From contig CM028333.1 in NCBI GenBank assembly GCA_016647705.1, positions 16,923,743 through 16,987,742 of the forward strand: a DNA stretch of 64,000 nucleotides, in the 5' to 3' direction. Origin of the DNA: Eucommia ulmoides (taxonomy: Eukaryota > Streptophyta > Magnoliopsida > Garryales > Eucommiaceae). Both the position numbers and the translations under genes were made by a program. The first letter of the stretch is position 1. Every line of letters starts with the position of its first letter. The notes below the pieces were generated by a model. That model was not told the DNA's origin. It made no database searches and was given only the letters and a program-made list of their open reading frames with translations. This document shows, piece by piece, positions 1 to 11,504 of this stretch.

Positions 1-1868
1 TGAAAATGAAAAAATGCAACTAAAAGAAATAACAAACAACCTAAAACAATCTAAACATAACGACATGCGAGTTTTACATTCTTCTAACGGCCTAGTCATT
101 TTTTCCCTCAACAACCACCAGTCATATCGAGTTCAGGCGGTAAAACACATTATGTGGTTCTAGAATTTTGACTTGCAATAATGGTGAACGCCATTTTAGA
201 TCCTGTAAATGTGTTAGTGCGAGACTCAATAATATAAGTATACAACGACCGGATTGGATTATCCCTCAACGAAACTCACGACTCAGACCGTGAAGGACTA
301 GGATTTCCATAAGCCTAATTGGGGTCCACTTTCCACTAATGTAGGCTTGGAAGTTCATAAAGATCAGAAGGACTTGGTTTGATTTTGGTATATTTGGCTA
401 AGGGTAATTTGGAATCGAAACTGGATTAACGTTGTTAACTTAATGTTACCCAAGGCTCAACGCTTAACACATTTACTCTTGAACCCCCATAGATAAATTG
501 GAAAATAATTCCGAACCAACATTTAAGATCAATGTACTCACTTGTAAAAAAAAACGTATTTTTTTTTCTAACGAATCATACCCCCAAACTTATTCGATTA
601 GTATGATTTCACGGGTGTGGTTAAAATGAAAGAAAAATGACATGTGAGTACTCGAATACCGAATCAATCCGAAGTTCGTCCTAAACGCAACCGCTCACAT
701 CAAAAAGCATTTGCAATTGCTAACTTGATTAACTCAAATGTGCCTTTAAATTCAGTAATATAGGTTTGAAAAAAGATCAACTGGCCAGGGTATTTGTTCA
801 TGTATTCAGAATTGAAATGTCATTTTAGGCGTCGACAGGGTAACGAGGGATAAACATGTTACAAGGTAGGCTTCAAAAAGGCGCAAGCGACAAAGAGAAT
901 GCCTAAATCACGTCTCCTGAACTACCTTGGCTAGGATTTCACCTCAAGCTTTCCCTCAATCAGGTTCTAGAATCCTTAATGTGTCATAAATTTGGTTAAT
1001 CGATAATCGTCCTCAAGTCAATTGAATAGAAATACATTGAGTCTCGTGCTTGTGCAAATTAGGATCTACAATAATTTTTACCAAAAAACATAGTCAAGCA
1101 CACAGAACACATATGCATGAGTATTACCCTTGACTTCGAAAACAACCAGGGGTAATTTTCATCATCGGGTAACGGCCCAGATGAACGCAAAACTCAGCAT
1201 GCAAACAACAACACAAATAAACACAAACTAACCTAAACAAACATCCACACAAGAAAGCAATAACACATAACTAACATACTACATACTACACATTACTTCC
1301 GAACTTAAAATGGACAGTGTTCTCAGCGATCCCAGTCATCATTCTCAATATATGAAATTAAAGCATGTTGACGAAGGGGGTTTAGAACACGTACTTGGGA
1401 GGTGAGAGAATCTCACTTTCGTTTCAAGTCAACAGAGATGGATTTAATTTATTTGACCTTGGGTTGCCTCCCAAGAAGTGCGTGGTTTAATGTCCTTGGC
1501 CGGACATTTTCAGAACACCCTCAAGCTTGGTAAGATTTTGCTTTGTTTGGCTCGATCCTTTCAACGACACGCCTCACCGGCTTATGTACGTGGCCCCGCA
1601 CTATAAACTGCTTGGAATCTCGTTGAAAGGGATACATCAATACCTGTCGATCTAACAATTCTAAGTACCCTGCATAAGAAATAAAAACAAAACTACGAAA
1701 CAAAAATTATATACAAAAGAAATGCCTAAAGTAAAATCAGGTCATTTACTCATAATATCAACAATAACCAACAAAATAATCCCTGACATTCGTTACCAAA
1801 AACTTGGTGGCAATCGCCAAAAACTATAATTGACAAACAACCAATCCCCAGCAATGACACCAAAAACT
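1..1868 (-). mobile_element. Athila/Tat-like Ty3/gypsy internal leader, fragment
   Basis: This stretch lies just inside the LTR at 1869-3486 when read on the minus strand, so it is the 5' internal (leader) part of that element; the rest lies beyond the window. The primer-binding position holds a decayed match to the tRNA-Asp type site seen intact at 9680-9697. The phrase around 1463-1505 (GGTTGCCTCCCAAGAAGTGC) is a conserved sequence I know from plant Athila-type elements. Roughly 600-1260 is similar to 7500-8160, the leader of a second copy. No coding sequence could be read. Old and broken. Confidence 0.6.
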
Positions 1869-3486
1869 TGTACGGCGGAGCGTTTGTTACGCGCTCGCGT
1901 ATTGACTACTCGCAAGTGTAGGAGATCAAAGTTTTAGTATAGTGTGATCATTAATATTGGATATCGAATCTACAGGGATTGGTGTTAGTTACTATCGAGT
2001 ATCGTGTTTATCATGACCTAACTTCATCTAGGCTAAAAATGAATGTAATTTAATTAATTAATACTAATACTAATATAGCATAATTTAACTATACTAATAT
2101 AATGAGATATTTTAGGGGAAAGAATTGTCTAGGGATTAACTCGGTTTACAAATACGTGTTCGATCTCGATTGACTTATGTCTACGGTGTTCGACCTATTT
2201 GACAATCTCAGTTCGCAAACTCTCCCGCCACCTCTCCTGAGTGTAAGACGAGGGATATAACGCGACTTTGTGTAAAAGAAGAAGTCCCCCTCAATGTCTT
2301 AATGACCCTAGGTCACATGAGTCTTCCCCAATGTCATTGATTGTACACAATCCAACTCCAGATCGGGTTATTGGATCGTCGCGTTGTGTTTACCCTATCA
2401 ATAATCTCAGTTCTAAAACTCTACTGCCACCTCTCCTGAGTGTAAGACGGGAGAATGCATGACTTCGAGTCAACAAAGAAGTCTCCCTCAATGTCTTAAC
2501 AATCCTAGGTCACGTGAGTCTTGCCCCAACGTCATCGATTGTCCACAATCCAACTCCCGATCGAGTTATTGGATCGTGAGGTTTGCTTACCCTAATCCGA
2601 ATCCGGGGTTTATCAAATCCCATATTCTCCATGTATCTATCTAAGCATAATAAACAAATAATACGATAAACACAATCAAACTACGAAGAACAAACATAAA
2701 CGCAACATCAAAATCATACGAATCATATATTTATAAATGTATTCGTTAATCCCTATACAATCCATGTTTAACTACGGCCATAACCACATTTACAAATAAC
2801 GATCGAGCTAAATATGCTCACAATATCCTAAGTTAAAGAAATAAGGGAAGAAATCGAAGAACTTAGCATCGTCCGAAGATTTGTTGCTAAGAACGTTCAA
2901 CGATCGCTCCGCCGTCTTCCTCCACTTCGGGATGTGAGCTTCACCTGTAAAACTTCTAAATCCAACCCTAAGTATAGCCCAAGGGGCTCTAATGGCTGGA
3001 GAGAATAAGAAAAGAGAAGAGGATATTTATAGGCAAAATATCTAATAAAAATATTTAAGCTATGTAGAGGCCATCGCCATGGCGGTGGGATTTATCGTTG
3101 CGACGGTGAGTAGGTCGGTTGGCTGATCGCCGTGGCAGTGAAGAAGGCGATGGATTAGGATGACATCCTACAGTTTCACTGCCTAGGTGGTGAGTGTCCA
3201 TCAAGAATAAGTCATTCTTTGCATTTTCATTGCCATAGCGGAGGTCTGGACACTGTGGCGGTTGGCTTCTTTCACAATATTGCTTCCGAGCTTGTTTTTC
3301 TACCATTCTTTGATTGTTTTGGGTTTGATCGTATCGTTTTCGCACCAGTCTCCTATCTTTTTGCCCTATACACCTGATTTATACAAAAAGTATAAAAACT
3401 AATTAAAACATAATAAAATAAATATAAAAACTACTCTAAAACAAACAAAATCGATTTGAAAATATGTAGGTAGATCACACCTATCA
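1869..3486 (-). mobile_element. LTR of Athila/Tat-like element (copy 1)
   Basis: On the minus strand the LTR starts TGATAGGTGTGATC at 3486 and ends CCGTACA at 1869, about 1.6 kb. It shares these ends and long internal stretches with the LTRs at 9699, 29579, 51381 and 58867. Inside are two tandem-like blocks (2220-2300 and 2400-2470) with the phrase CACCTCTCCTGAGTGTAAGACG, and a U3 section near 3065-3270 with CACCGC/GCGGTG palindromic modules. It is followed on the minus strand by leader sequence, so it is a 5' LTR rather than a solo copy. Confidence 0.75.
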
Positions 3487-4401
3487 CTTACCCAGGAGAC
3501 GTAAGAGAAGGGACATGGGTCTCAGCTCGAGGCTAGGGTCTCTGAGGGGAGGGAGCCTTCCGCAGCTTGGCATTCCCCATATAAGACCACCGTTTAGGCT
3601 ACAACCCCAAGGAGAGAGACTTCGTGAAAAGAGGTCCCTTCCCAATCAAAATTGGTCTCTTCTACCCCTGCTGAGGATACTGACGCCCAGAACCGTCAGG
3701 GGAAGGAAAAAAGGTGGATGGTCCACGCGGAGGTCGAGCAGGGTAAAAAACGAATGAAAACGGAGCGAGTAATCCCTTAGGTTCCCCAGGCGAGCTCGAC
3801 TTCTTAGGCAAGCTTGGCCTTTGCACCTGGCACCTTTTCTGTGCCAGACACAGGACTTTCCCTTGACCAACGGATTCTGGAGTGCCTAGAGCTCCTGCCT
3901 AGCTTCATCTATATAATCACTCCACCCTAAAACTTCTAGAGAGTCAACTCCAAGAGTGACGTCAAGGTTGTCTTTGAGCTCTATAAGGACGTCATGTCAG
4001 TAAGTACCTCCAGAAAACCACCACTCTTCTCAGCTTTTCCCTTTTGATTTCTAACAAGTGTTTTGTTTTCACCGAATAGAGTTTCTTCAAGGCGGCCTCA
4101 GTAGGGATGTGCATCCACCGAGCCCTGGAGGGGGGAGAAGACCCTCATGGACGTGAAGGCAAACTACATGGCCCACAAGAAGAAGTTCCATAAAATGAAA
4201 AACTAAAATAAATTATTTATAAAAAAATAAGTAAAAAATAAAATATTTTTGCAGAGCGGTCAAAATGCCGTGTCTATAACTTCCCTTTTTGTCATGCGAG
4301 TTTCACTACTTGACAATGATAGGAGATCGCATCATTTTGATCGTCCCATTTTTTGGATTTTTCACAGCACATTTTTTGACAATAGAACAAACAAAACATA
4401 A
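3487..4401. other. Unassigned stretch with a gene-like fragment
   Basis: No complete gene is visible. Around 3960-4170 a plus-strand stretch reads like two short coding pieces separated by a GT-AG interval (donor near 4000, acceptor near 4080), the second piece containing VKANYMAHKKK. This resembles the charged coiled-coil part of plant transposon-associated proteins, but I cannot name a family. The segment 4201-4280 is similar to 11428-11502. The rest shows nothing recognisable. Confidence 0.3.
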
Positions 4402-5745
4402 AAATGACTCATGATGATACTTATGATGAACACTTGTCCGTTTAGCGGATCATTTAGAGTGATAAAAAATGACTCATAACGATACTCATGATGAATATGT
4501 GTCCGTTTAGATGATCATTTATAGCGATTAAAAAAAAAATTCATGACGATACTTATGACAAACATGTGTCCATTTAGAGGGTCGTTTAGAGTAATGAAAG
4601 AAACGAATCATTACGATACTCATGACAAATATGTGCTCGTTTAAAAGATTGTTTAGAGTAATGACTCATGATGATACTTGTTGATGTCGGATTTTGGGTG
4701 ACCTCAAAGGTATGGTCAGGTTAGCACTGGTGGAGACAGAGAGGTATGGAATGGAGATCTTCAATCCGTGGAGAGGTCCTTAGCCTAGAAGGGACGGGCT
4801 TGAATTAGAATTGTCCCAAAAGCCTTCTGGTTCAGGAAGAGGATGATTAGAACACCTTATGACTTGAGGAAAGGTGAATTAGAGCTTAAAATAAATCAGA
4901 TCTGAGATGGGGAGCACTTGGAGACTTGCACAAAGGACTTGCCGGGATGGTCCCGGTGCGTACCCTCCGGCGTGAGAATCAACATACATGGAAAAAATTT
5001 ATGGAAAAACTATCGAGAAGAGAGATCACAATTCATCTACCTTTGGGCAATAGTATTCCCTCCTATATATAGGCATGGAGTATATTAGCTTAAGGGCTTA
5101 AGCATGAATTAACGTCTCCTCAATATCACGTCAATGTTCTATCTTGACATTTAGCCAATGAAGGGGTGCCAAGGAGCCTCTTACTTTGGCCATATTAGAA
5201 AATATTTGTAGATATTTGGGGATATTTGTAGATATTTGTGGTTGGGGAAATGAGCCAGCCTATAAAACTGAAGAAGACACATTCTTGTTGTACCTGAGAT
5301 GGGGAATTCGATTCCTGCCCTTCTGGGATAGCCAGAGACGGAAATGGGGAGTTATGTGGAGCTTTCTGCCATTCCATTCTCGGATAGTCGGAGACGAGAA
5401 GGGGGAATTTTCTTGAGAAGCTTCGCGGAGTTGATTTTCGAGATGGGCAATGCCGCTGTGAAGGCTACCGAGATGGGGAAGGATTTCTCATCCCGGCGGT
5501 GGCTTACTTGCTCTTCTTGGAGAGTGTGGAGGCCTTTGGGATGGTTGGCATGGATGAAGATATTCCTCTGCTTGGTGCAATTTTCACACTTAATCCTTAG
5601 TATGACTTGATTTTTGTGGGGAGTTGTGGGTACGTGTGGATCTTCAATTGGTTGCTTTGGGGTGACCATTTTTACACTCATCAATACTCATGATGAACAT
5701 GTATCTGTTTAAACAATCGTTTAGAGTGATAGAAAATGACACTCA
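4402..5745. repeat. Tandem array of ~58-67 bp units, split by a solo LTR
   Basis: Units containing CTCATGATGATAC, GTGTCCGTTTAG and a TCATTTAGAGTGAT-like end start near 4407, 4472, 4539, 4606 and 4664. A further unit resumes directly after the inserted LTR (4679-5683) at about 5684-5745. Unit spacing is 58 to 67 bp and the units are diverged. This is non-coding satellite-like DNA. Its place beside gypsy-type sequence suggests it may derive from an element's non-coding region, but this is inference. Confidence 0.75.
4679..5683 (-). mobile_element. Solo LTR, TGATGAGTGTAAAAATGG family
   Basis: On the minus strand it begins TGATGAGTGTAAAAATGGTC at 5683 and ends GACATCAACA at 4679. The same ends delimit the LTRs of the element at 38964-43009. 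A perfect 5 bp target-site duplication, ATACT, flanks it (4674-4678 and 5684-5688). It has no internal domain, so it is a solo LTR left by LTR-LTR recombination. It sits inside the tandem array at 4402-5745. Confidence 0.88.
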
Positions 5746-5889
5746 CGCCCTAGCCCTATTGGCCGAGGGGGAGGGAGAGGGGGACGGGGGACAAGAAAAA
5801 GTCCATAGTTATAAAATATTCTCTAGGTGGGGGCAAGAAATGAATACAAAATAAAGTGGCACTCACGGGGAGACAAAACAAAATATAAA
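5746..5889. other. Purine-rich non-coding spacer
   Basis: Contains a strongly purine-rich run (about 5768-5795, mostly G with A) that resembles a polypurine tract, then leads into the 33 bp array. No coding sequence was seen. Calling it a true polypurine tract would need an LTR beside it, and none was recognised. Confidence 0.3.
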
Positions 5890-6430
5890 AAATCATCATG
5901 GAGAGGCAAATGCAAAAATGGAAAAACTATCACAGAGAGACAAAGTGCAACATGAAATGCCATCATGGAGAGGCCAAATGTAATTGAAAAAACCATCACG
6001 AAGAGACTGAATGCAAAATGAAAAGGCATCACGGAGAGACATAATGCAAAAAAATAAAAAGCCATCACGAAACGGCAAAATGCAATATGAAAAACCATCA
6101 CGGAGAGGCATAATGCAAAATAAAAAGCCATCATAGATAGACATAATGCAAAAAGAAAAATGCCATCACAAAAAGGTAAATGCAACATGAAATGTCATTA
6201 CGGAGAGGCTGAATGCAATATGAAATGCCATCATAAAGAGACAAAAATAAAAATCCATCATGGAGAGACTGAATGCAACATGAAATACCATCACAGAGAG
6301 AAAAAATAAATAAATAAAAAGTCATCACGGAGAGGCTGAATGTAATATGAAATTCCATCATAGAGAGGCAAAAATAAAATCCACCACGAAAAGGATGAAT
6401 GCAAAATAAGAAACCGTCACGGGAAGACAA
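5890..6430. repeat. Tandem array, about 17 units of ~33 bp
   Basis: The element CATCACGGAGAGGC and variants recurs about 17 times (for example near 5894, 5962, 5994, 6027, 6062, 6097, 6129, 6164, 6257, 6290, 6324 and 6356). Spacing is mostly 32-35 bp, with an A-rich filler (ATGCAAAATGAAA-like) between. Because the period is close to 33 bp, the minus strand stays open in places and gives an 11-residue pseudo-repeat such as LRDGFSYCI. The frame is not kept across the array, so I regard it as non-coding. Confidence 0.8.
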
Positions 6431-7199
6431 GTGTGATATAATGGAAAGATATAAAATGTGCTCTCGCCTGTGGCTGGAGCTGCCAAACTCAAAAAAATCC
6501 CTAGATATAGAAATGGAAAAATTCCATATAATGTGCCCCAGTTTGGGGCTGGGGCAAAATTGATATTTCAATGACTGAACCTTTACAAGTTGCCTATGTA
6601 CTTTAGCGTTACATGAAGGATTAGGTTTAGCATAGTTCAGTGGATGCCCTTTTCAGGGCAAAACGAATACCTTTGCTCATTTAGAGCTTCCGAATTTTCA
6701 GCAATAAGAGTTTCAAATTTGAGTTGGTAAGAAGGTGAGAAGACCTTGTGATAAGGAAATCCTTGCTCCTGGCCTTCTTGAGATCCCTGTAAGTGGACAA
6801 CATAATACTTCCAAAACAAAATCTTTAATCTGGAAAAATAAATTGGTCACCTTTGATGACTCGCAATTCCATTCCCCTATTTTCCGTCGTAGTTATTCAG
6901 CTTACGACATCTTGTCTTGGGGTGATTTAATGAGATTTATTTACTTGAATTTAGAAATTTTACTTTCCAACTCAAGAGAAGGGCCCGACATGCCTCAGGG
7001 TAATTCAATGAGACTCATTTTTTTTTTTTTTTTTTAATTAAGAGATTTCACTTTCCAACTTAGGGGAGGGCCCAACATACCTCACTAAGGTCTCCTTAGC
7101 TTGCTCGATTGCATTCTTGTCTTTCCAAATTTCTAAGTGCTTCGATGCTTGAGGTTTTAATGCTCCTGCATGTTTTGTATTTTCTCAAATCCTGTAAAG
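6431..7199. other. Unassigned repeat-like DNA
   Basis: No gene recognised. The phrase around 6580-6640 (GTTGCCTATGTAC ... AGGATTAGGTTTAGCATAGTTC) resembles one around 58580-58625 and is of a kind found in many plant interspersed repeats. A T-run of about 20 bases lies at 7018-7036, bordered by two similar copies of a GGGCCCGACATGCCTCA-like phrase (6980-7010 and 7066-7085), suggesting a small local duplication. Confidence 0.35.
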
Positions 7200-9698
7200 T
7201 TGATTTAATCCAAAAAATGGACAAATATATAAAAAATTACTAAAATGAGTACTTTTAATGTCCGATATGATTTTCTGTAAAATTTTGAGTCGGATCGCAA
7301 AGAAATATGGTTCCGATACACCGACCAATGTTTCTTTTCACAAATTTAGATTTCATTCAAATCCATCAAGTTCTGAACAAACTAATCTATCCTTTTTTTT
7401 TCTCTTCAAATATCTTTCACATTTGCACCAGCACTTCTTATTCGGTTACCCACTCTTTTTCATTATTTATTTATTTATCGAACTTACAATTTGAATTTGT
7501 ACGATTTTAGGGGTGTGCAAATAGAACTAAAAGATTGACAAGTGAATACGCTAATACCGAACTAATAACAATTTGTCCGAAACCCCAATCGCTCACTTCA
7601 AGTTAGCATTAGTCTGTGCTACTTAATTTCACTCAATTTTGACTTTTAGTCTTAGCGACAACAGTTTGGAAAAAATTAATTGGATAAAATATTGAAACGT
7701 GTTCAGAATTGAAAAGTTTATTGGTTTCGACAGGAGAACGAGGGAATAAATTTTCAGGTTAGCTTCGAAAGGTTCAAGCGATAAAAGTGAAGGTCTAAAT
7801 CATGCATCCGGAATTACCTCACCTATAATTTTGCCTCAAGTCTATCCCAAATCAAGTTCTAGATTCCTCTTTTCTGTCATGAACTTATTACTGAATAATT
7901 AACGTCAATTCATTCAAATAATTATGCACTGAGTCTATGCGATCGTGTGATTTAAGGATCATAATAATTTTTACCCAATCGACATGCTAAACACACAAAA
8001 CACACATGACTAACATTATCCTCGACCTCAATATAAAATTAAGAGATAATATTTATCATTGGAAAACGGCCCTAGACAAATTCAACAACTCATCAAGCAT
8101 ATACAACTTCATACATACACAATACTATATTCATTCTAAATACTAACATACATAAACTAACTAAGCATTTAACATACAAAAATTTGAAAATTAAACTTAA
8201 TACAATATAACAAAAAATACATTTTCCATCTTTCTCATATTTCTTTAACAATACAAAACATGATGTACATTCCTCCCAAACTAAAAAGATGCAGTGTCCT
8301 TACTGACTAAGTAGCGAACCCAATAACAGTTTATAGTAATGACAGGTAAAATTGGGTGCCGACACATACCTAGGGAATAAGACTTAAAAGTCTCACCCCT
8401 TACCGTTCGTTGGGAGGAAAGTCATTGCCACCAGTATTACGTCGGAATGGAAATTGTGGTGGTTGCAAGAGGTGTGGCGAAATATGCGGCATAGGCACAT
8501 AAGCACTTATGTCAATGCCGAAGCGCGCACCAAAGAGCCGTTGGATTTGATCTTGCGCACACACTAATCGCAACGTTTCAACAAAATATGAACAATGTAG
8601 CATGCAATTTTATTTCACACAATTTAACAATCTATTAAAAACTTAGTTTATCACCAAAAATCAAACAAAAATCCCGTAGTGAGAAAGAAAATCGCGAAAA
8701 TGGGGTTGAAATTGATTTTTGCTGGATGATTTAGGGTGGACATCACAAATTTTGTAAAGGGAATGATGAATTTGAGGGTTGAAAATAGTTTGGAAGGATG
8801 AAAATGAAGAGATTTTGGAGTTTCAAAAGTGGTTGTGGCTTTTTTGTAATAACAGGATGGTTTTAAACAAACAGGGGCCTCACCACCGTGGCGGTGTGAA
8901 TCACCGTTGCGGTGGTGTGAGCGTCTTTTTAAAACCAAAACATTCTATCTTGTCACCACCTCGACGATGAAACGCTTTTTCAAAAACTTAACTCTCTGTT
9001 GTTTCACCGCCGCGGCGGTAGATTTCACCGTTGCAGCGGTGAAGCTTTTTTACTTAAAACTTGACCTCCTGCATTTTCACCGCCGCGGCAGTGCGTCCAC
9101 AGCTGCAGTGGTGATCCTGCTGCTGGATTTTTATTTTTTCTTCAAGTTATCACATAAAGGCTCCACACTGTGCGTTTCCACTTTGCTTTTTCAACGATTT
9201 TAAGTGCGAAACACATCTCCGATTATCCTCACTCCTTAAGTCTCCTCCAAACATGCTCCAAGACCATTCTGGCCTCCAAAAAATAAATTATTGCAAAAAT
9301 CGGGTAAAAATTGATACCCTCGGTTTTGGATAAAAAAATTGTAACTTGTTTGATTTTACGTCCCTAGTTGGACTTGGTTGAGTATTTTTCACCAAAATTC
9401 CTCATAGACAAGGAATTTGGGAAAAACAAAATGCTCTGTTGGATCACGATTTATGGTATTGAAGTTGGATTCTTATCTCTCTCCTTATCGTTTTCAACGT
9501 ATGCTCGATCTTCGGATCAAGAGTCAAGAATTTTAATTTCTTCTACGTTGCATGTACTGTTTGATCACAACTCACGAAACAAATGAACAAAATAAATAAA
9601 AAGAAAATTAAAACAAAAGAATTGTCTGGATTAATATTCAATTACTTAGTCGCAATATCAATCAATTCAACATTGTCCCTGACAACGGCGCCAAAAAT
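7200..9698 (-). mobile_element. Athila/Tat-like internal leader, second copy
   Basis: Read on the minus strand, this follows the LTR at 9699-11021. The primer-binding site at about 9680-9697 reads TTGGCGCCGTTGTCAGGG, which fits the 3' end of plant tRNA-Asp and is typical of Athila/Tat elements. The part 7500-8300 matches the leader of copy 1. Within 8870-9120 is a further cluster of CACCGC/GCGGTG palindromes like those in the LTRs, and 8640-9360 is extra relative to copy 1. No reading frames for gag or pol are present. The left edge is uncertain. Confidence 0.6.
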
Positions 9699-11021
9699 TG
9701 GTACGTCGTAGCGTTTTGTTACACGCTCGCGTATTGACTACTCACAAGTGCACGATGTCTAGTTTTAAATACTGTAATTGGTATAGTCTCCTATTAACCA
9801 GACGGTTAAATAAATGATTTTAAAATTAAACTAATTAAAACTAAGCTAAATTACAATTAGTGGGTTAATCCTAACTAAATTTATTACCTAGAGATTGATT
9901 TCGTTCACTTAATACATGTTTGATTTCGTTTAGTTAACAATAACGGAGTTTAGGTATCCGACAATCTCGGTTCGTAAACTCACTCGCCACCTTTCCCGAG
10001 TGTAAGACGAGTGAATACGTGACTTCGCGTCAAAGAAGAGGTCCCCCTCAAAATCTTAACGATACTAGGTCATGTGAGTCTTGCCCCAATGTCACCGATT
10101 GCACACTAACTAACGCCCTCCCGGGTCGTTAGATCATAACAATGTGTTTACCCTAGTTCAAATCCAAGGTTACCTCTTCCGAGCGTCAAACCCTAGATTC
10201 TCAAATCCAACCCTAATACCTTAACAAACATATTAAAGCTATAATAAAATGATAAATACAATCGGATTTAAAAACAAACAACCGTTAAAGAAACATATAT
10301 TTCATCAAACTAGTATTTACACAACTACATCTATCCCTAGCTAATATTTAACTAATTTAACATGATCTTGGCCATTGAAACATTAATATAAGAGTTATTC
10401 ATCATCATTTACAATAAAATATTAAAGTACAAAGAGAGAAACAAAGAGAGAAAAATCAAATCTTAAAGTAGAGTGATCTACTGTCGCCAAAGACCGATCC
10501 GCCAATGTTTCATCTTCTCCGGATGATGAATATCTTCTTCAAGAATGGCCAAGGATCAAGGCCTAAGGGTTAGGGACGTTTCATGCTCCAAGAGAGTCTA
10601 ATGGAAATGGGGGAATGAGTATTTATAGGTGCAAGGTTTCAAAATATCTAAAAATATCTTCTTTACTGTGTAGAGGTCACTGCCTCGGCGGTGGGTAAGT
10701 CGGTTAGCTCACAGATATTTTACTGCCGCAGCGGTGGAACAACATCCAAACTCTCTGATCTTTCACTACCGTGGCGGTGGGACTTGTTCAAATTCAGCAC
10801 TCTCTGCAATCTCACCACCGTGGCGGTGGCTTCTGGGATCTTGAAACCTTATTTCTTCAACATTTCTTCACCATTTTTCACCGTTTTCGCTCGTTTATCG
10901 CTTGTTTGCATCCCTATACCTGAATTACATAAAAACTAACAAAAACACAATTAAATATAACTAAAACACTTGAAAACCACCAAATTCGGTTTAGAAGTAG
11001 ATATGTATTTTACACCTATCA
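9699..11021 (-). mobile_element. LTR of Athila/Tat-like element (copy 2)
   Basis: Minus-strand start TGATAGGTGTAAAATAC at 11021, end GACGTACCA at 9699, immediately followed by the tRNA-Asp-type primer-binding site, so this is a 5' LTR. It carries the family phrase CACCTTTCCCGAGTGTAAGACG near 9988-10010 and four CACCGC-type palindromic modules at about 10674-10830. A matching 3' LTR was not found within the window at a position that would complete the element. Confidence 0.8.
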
Positions 11022-11504
11022 GGGCCCAACCCTTTTTTTTTATTCTTTTTCTCTTCCCTCTTTCCTTTCTGACACGTGGCAGTGAGACCCCCTACTCTCT
11101 TTTCTCATTTCTCATCTCTCTCACCGAGACTCTCTCTCTCTTGACAAGTGGGCCCCATGACCATTCTCTATTATTTTTTCTCTCTCACTCTTCTCTTCCC
11201 TTATTTATATTTTCCTATTTTCAATTTTTTTTTTGTTTTTGGTTTCTTTTTTTATTTTCTTTCTCCTTTTTTTTTTTTTTTTTTTTTTTGTATTTTCTAA
11301 AAATAAAATAATCCTCTCAATCATCTTATTGGGGGTGTAGTTTCTATTGTTATTTCAATCCTCCCACTGGGTGGTAGTGAAGTTGTCATTTCAATCCTCC
11401 CATTGGGAGGTAGTTTCCATTGTCCTTTCTAAGTAAATTATTTATATATATATATATAAAGCATAAAATATTTTTGCAGGATGTTCAAAATGCTATGCCT
11501 ACAG
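11022..11504. other. Unassigned T-rich stretch
   Basis: Strongly pyrimidine-rich (long T runs near 11030-11290) followed by two copies of a TTTCAATCCTCCCA-type phrase (about 11354 and 11391) and a short TA run at 11443-11458. The end (11428-11502) resembles 4201-4280. No gene is visible. Confidence 0.4.

Noticed and set aside
5823-6571. Minus-strand open frames with repeated MSIYDGFLFCI / LRDGFSYCI peptides
   Set aside because: They arise from the ~33 bp tandem array whose period is near a multiple of three; spacing varies and the frame changes, and no start context or domain supports a protein.
1869-11021. One Athila-like element with LTRs at 1869-3486 and 9699-11021
   Set aside because: Both LTRs are followed on the minus strand by the same leader type, so both are 5' LTRs; no polypurine tract lies beside 3487 and the target flanks differ.
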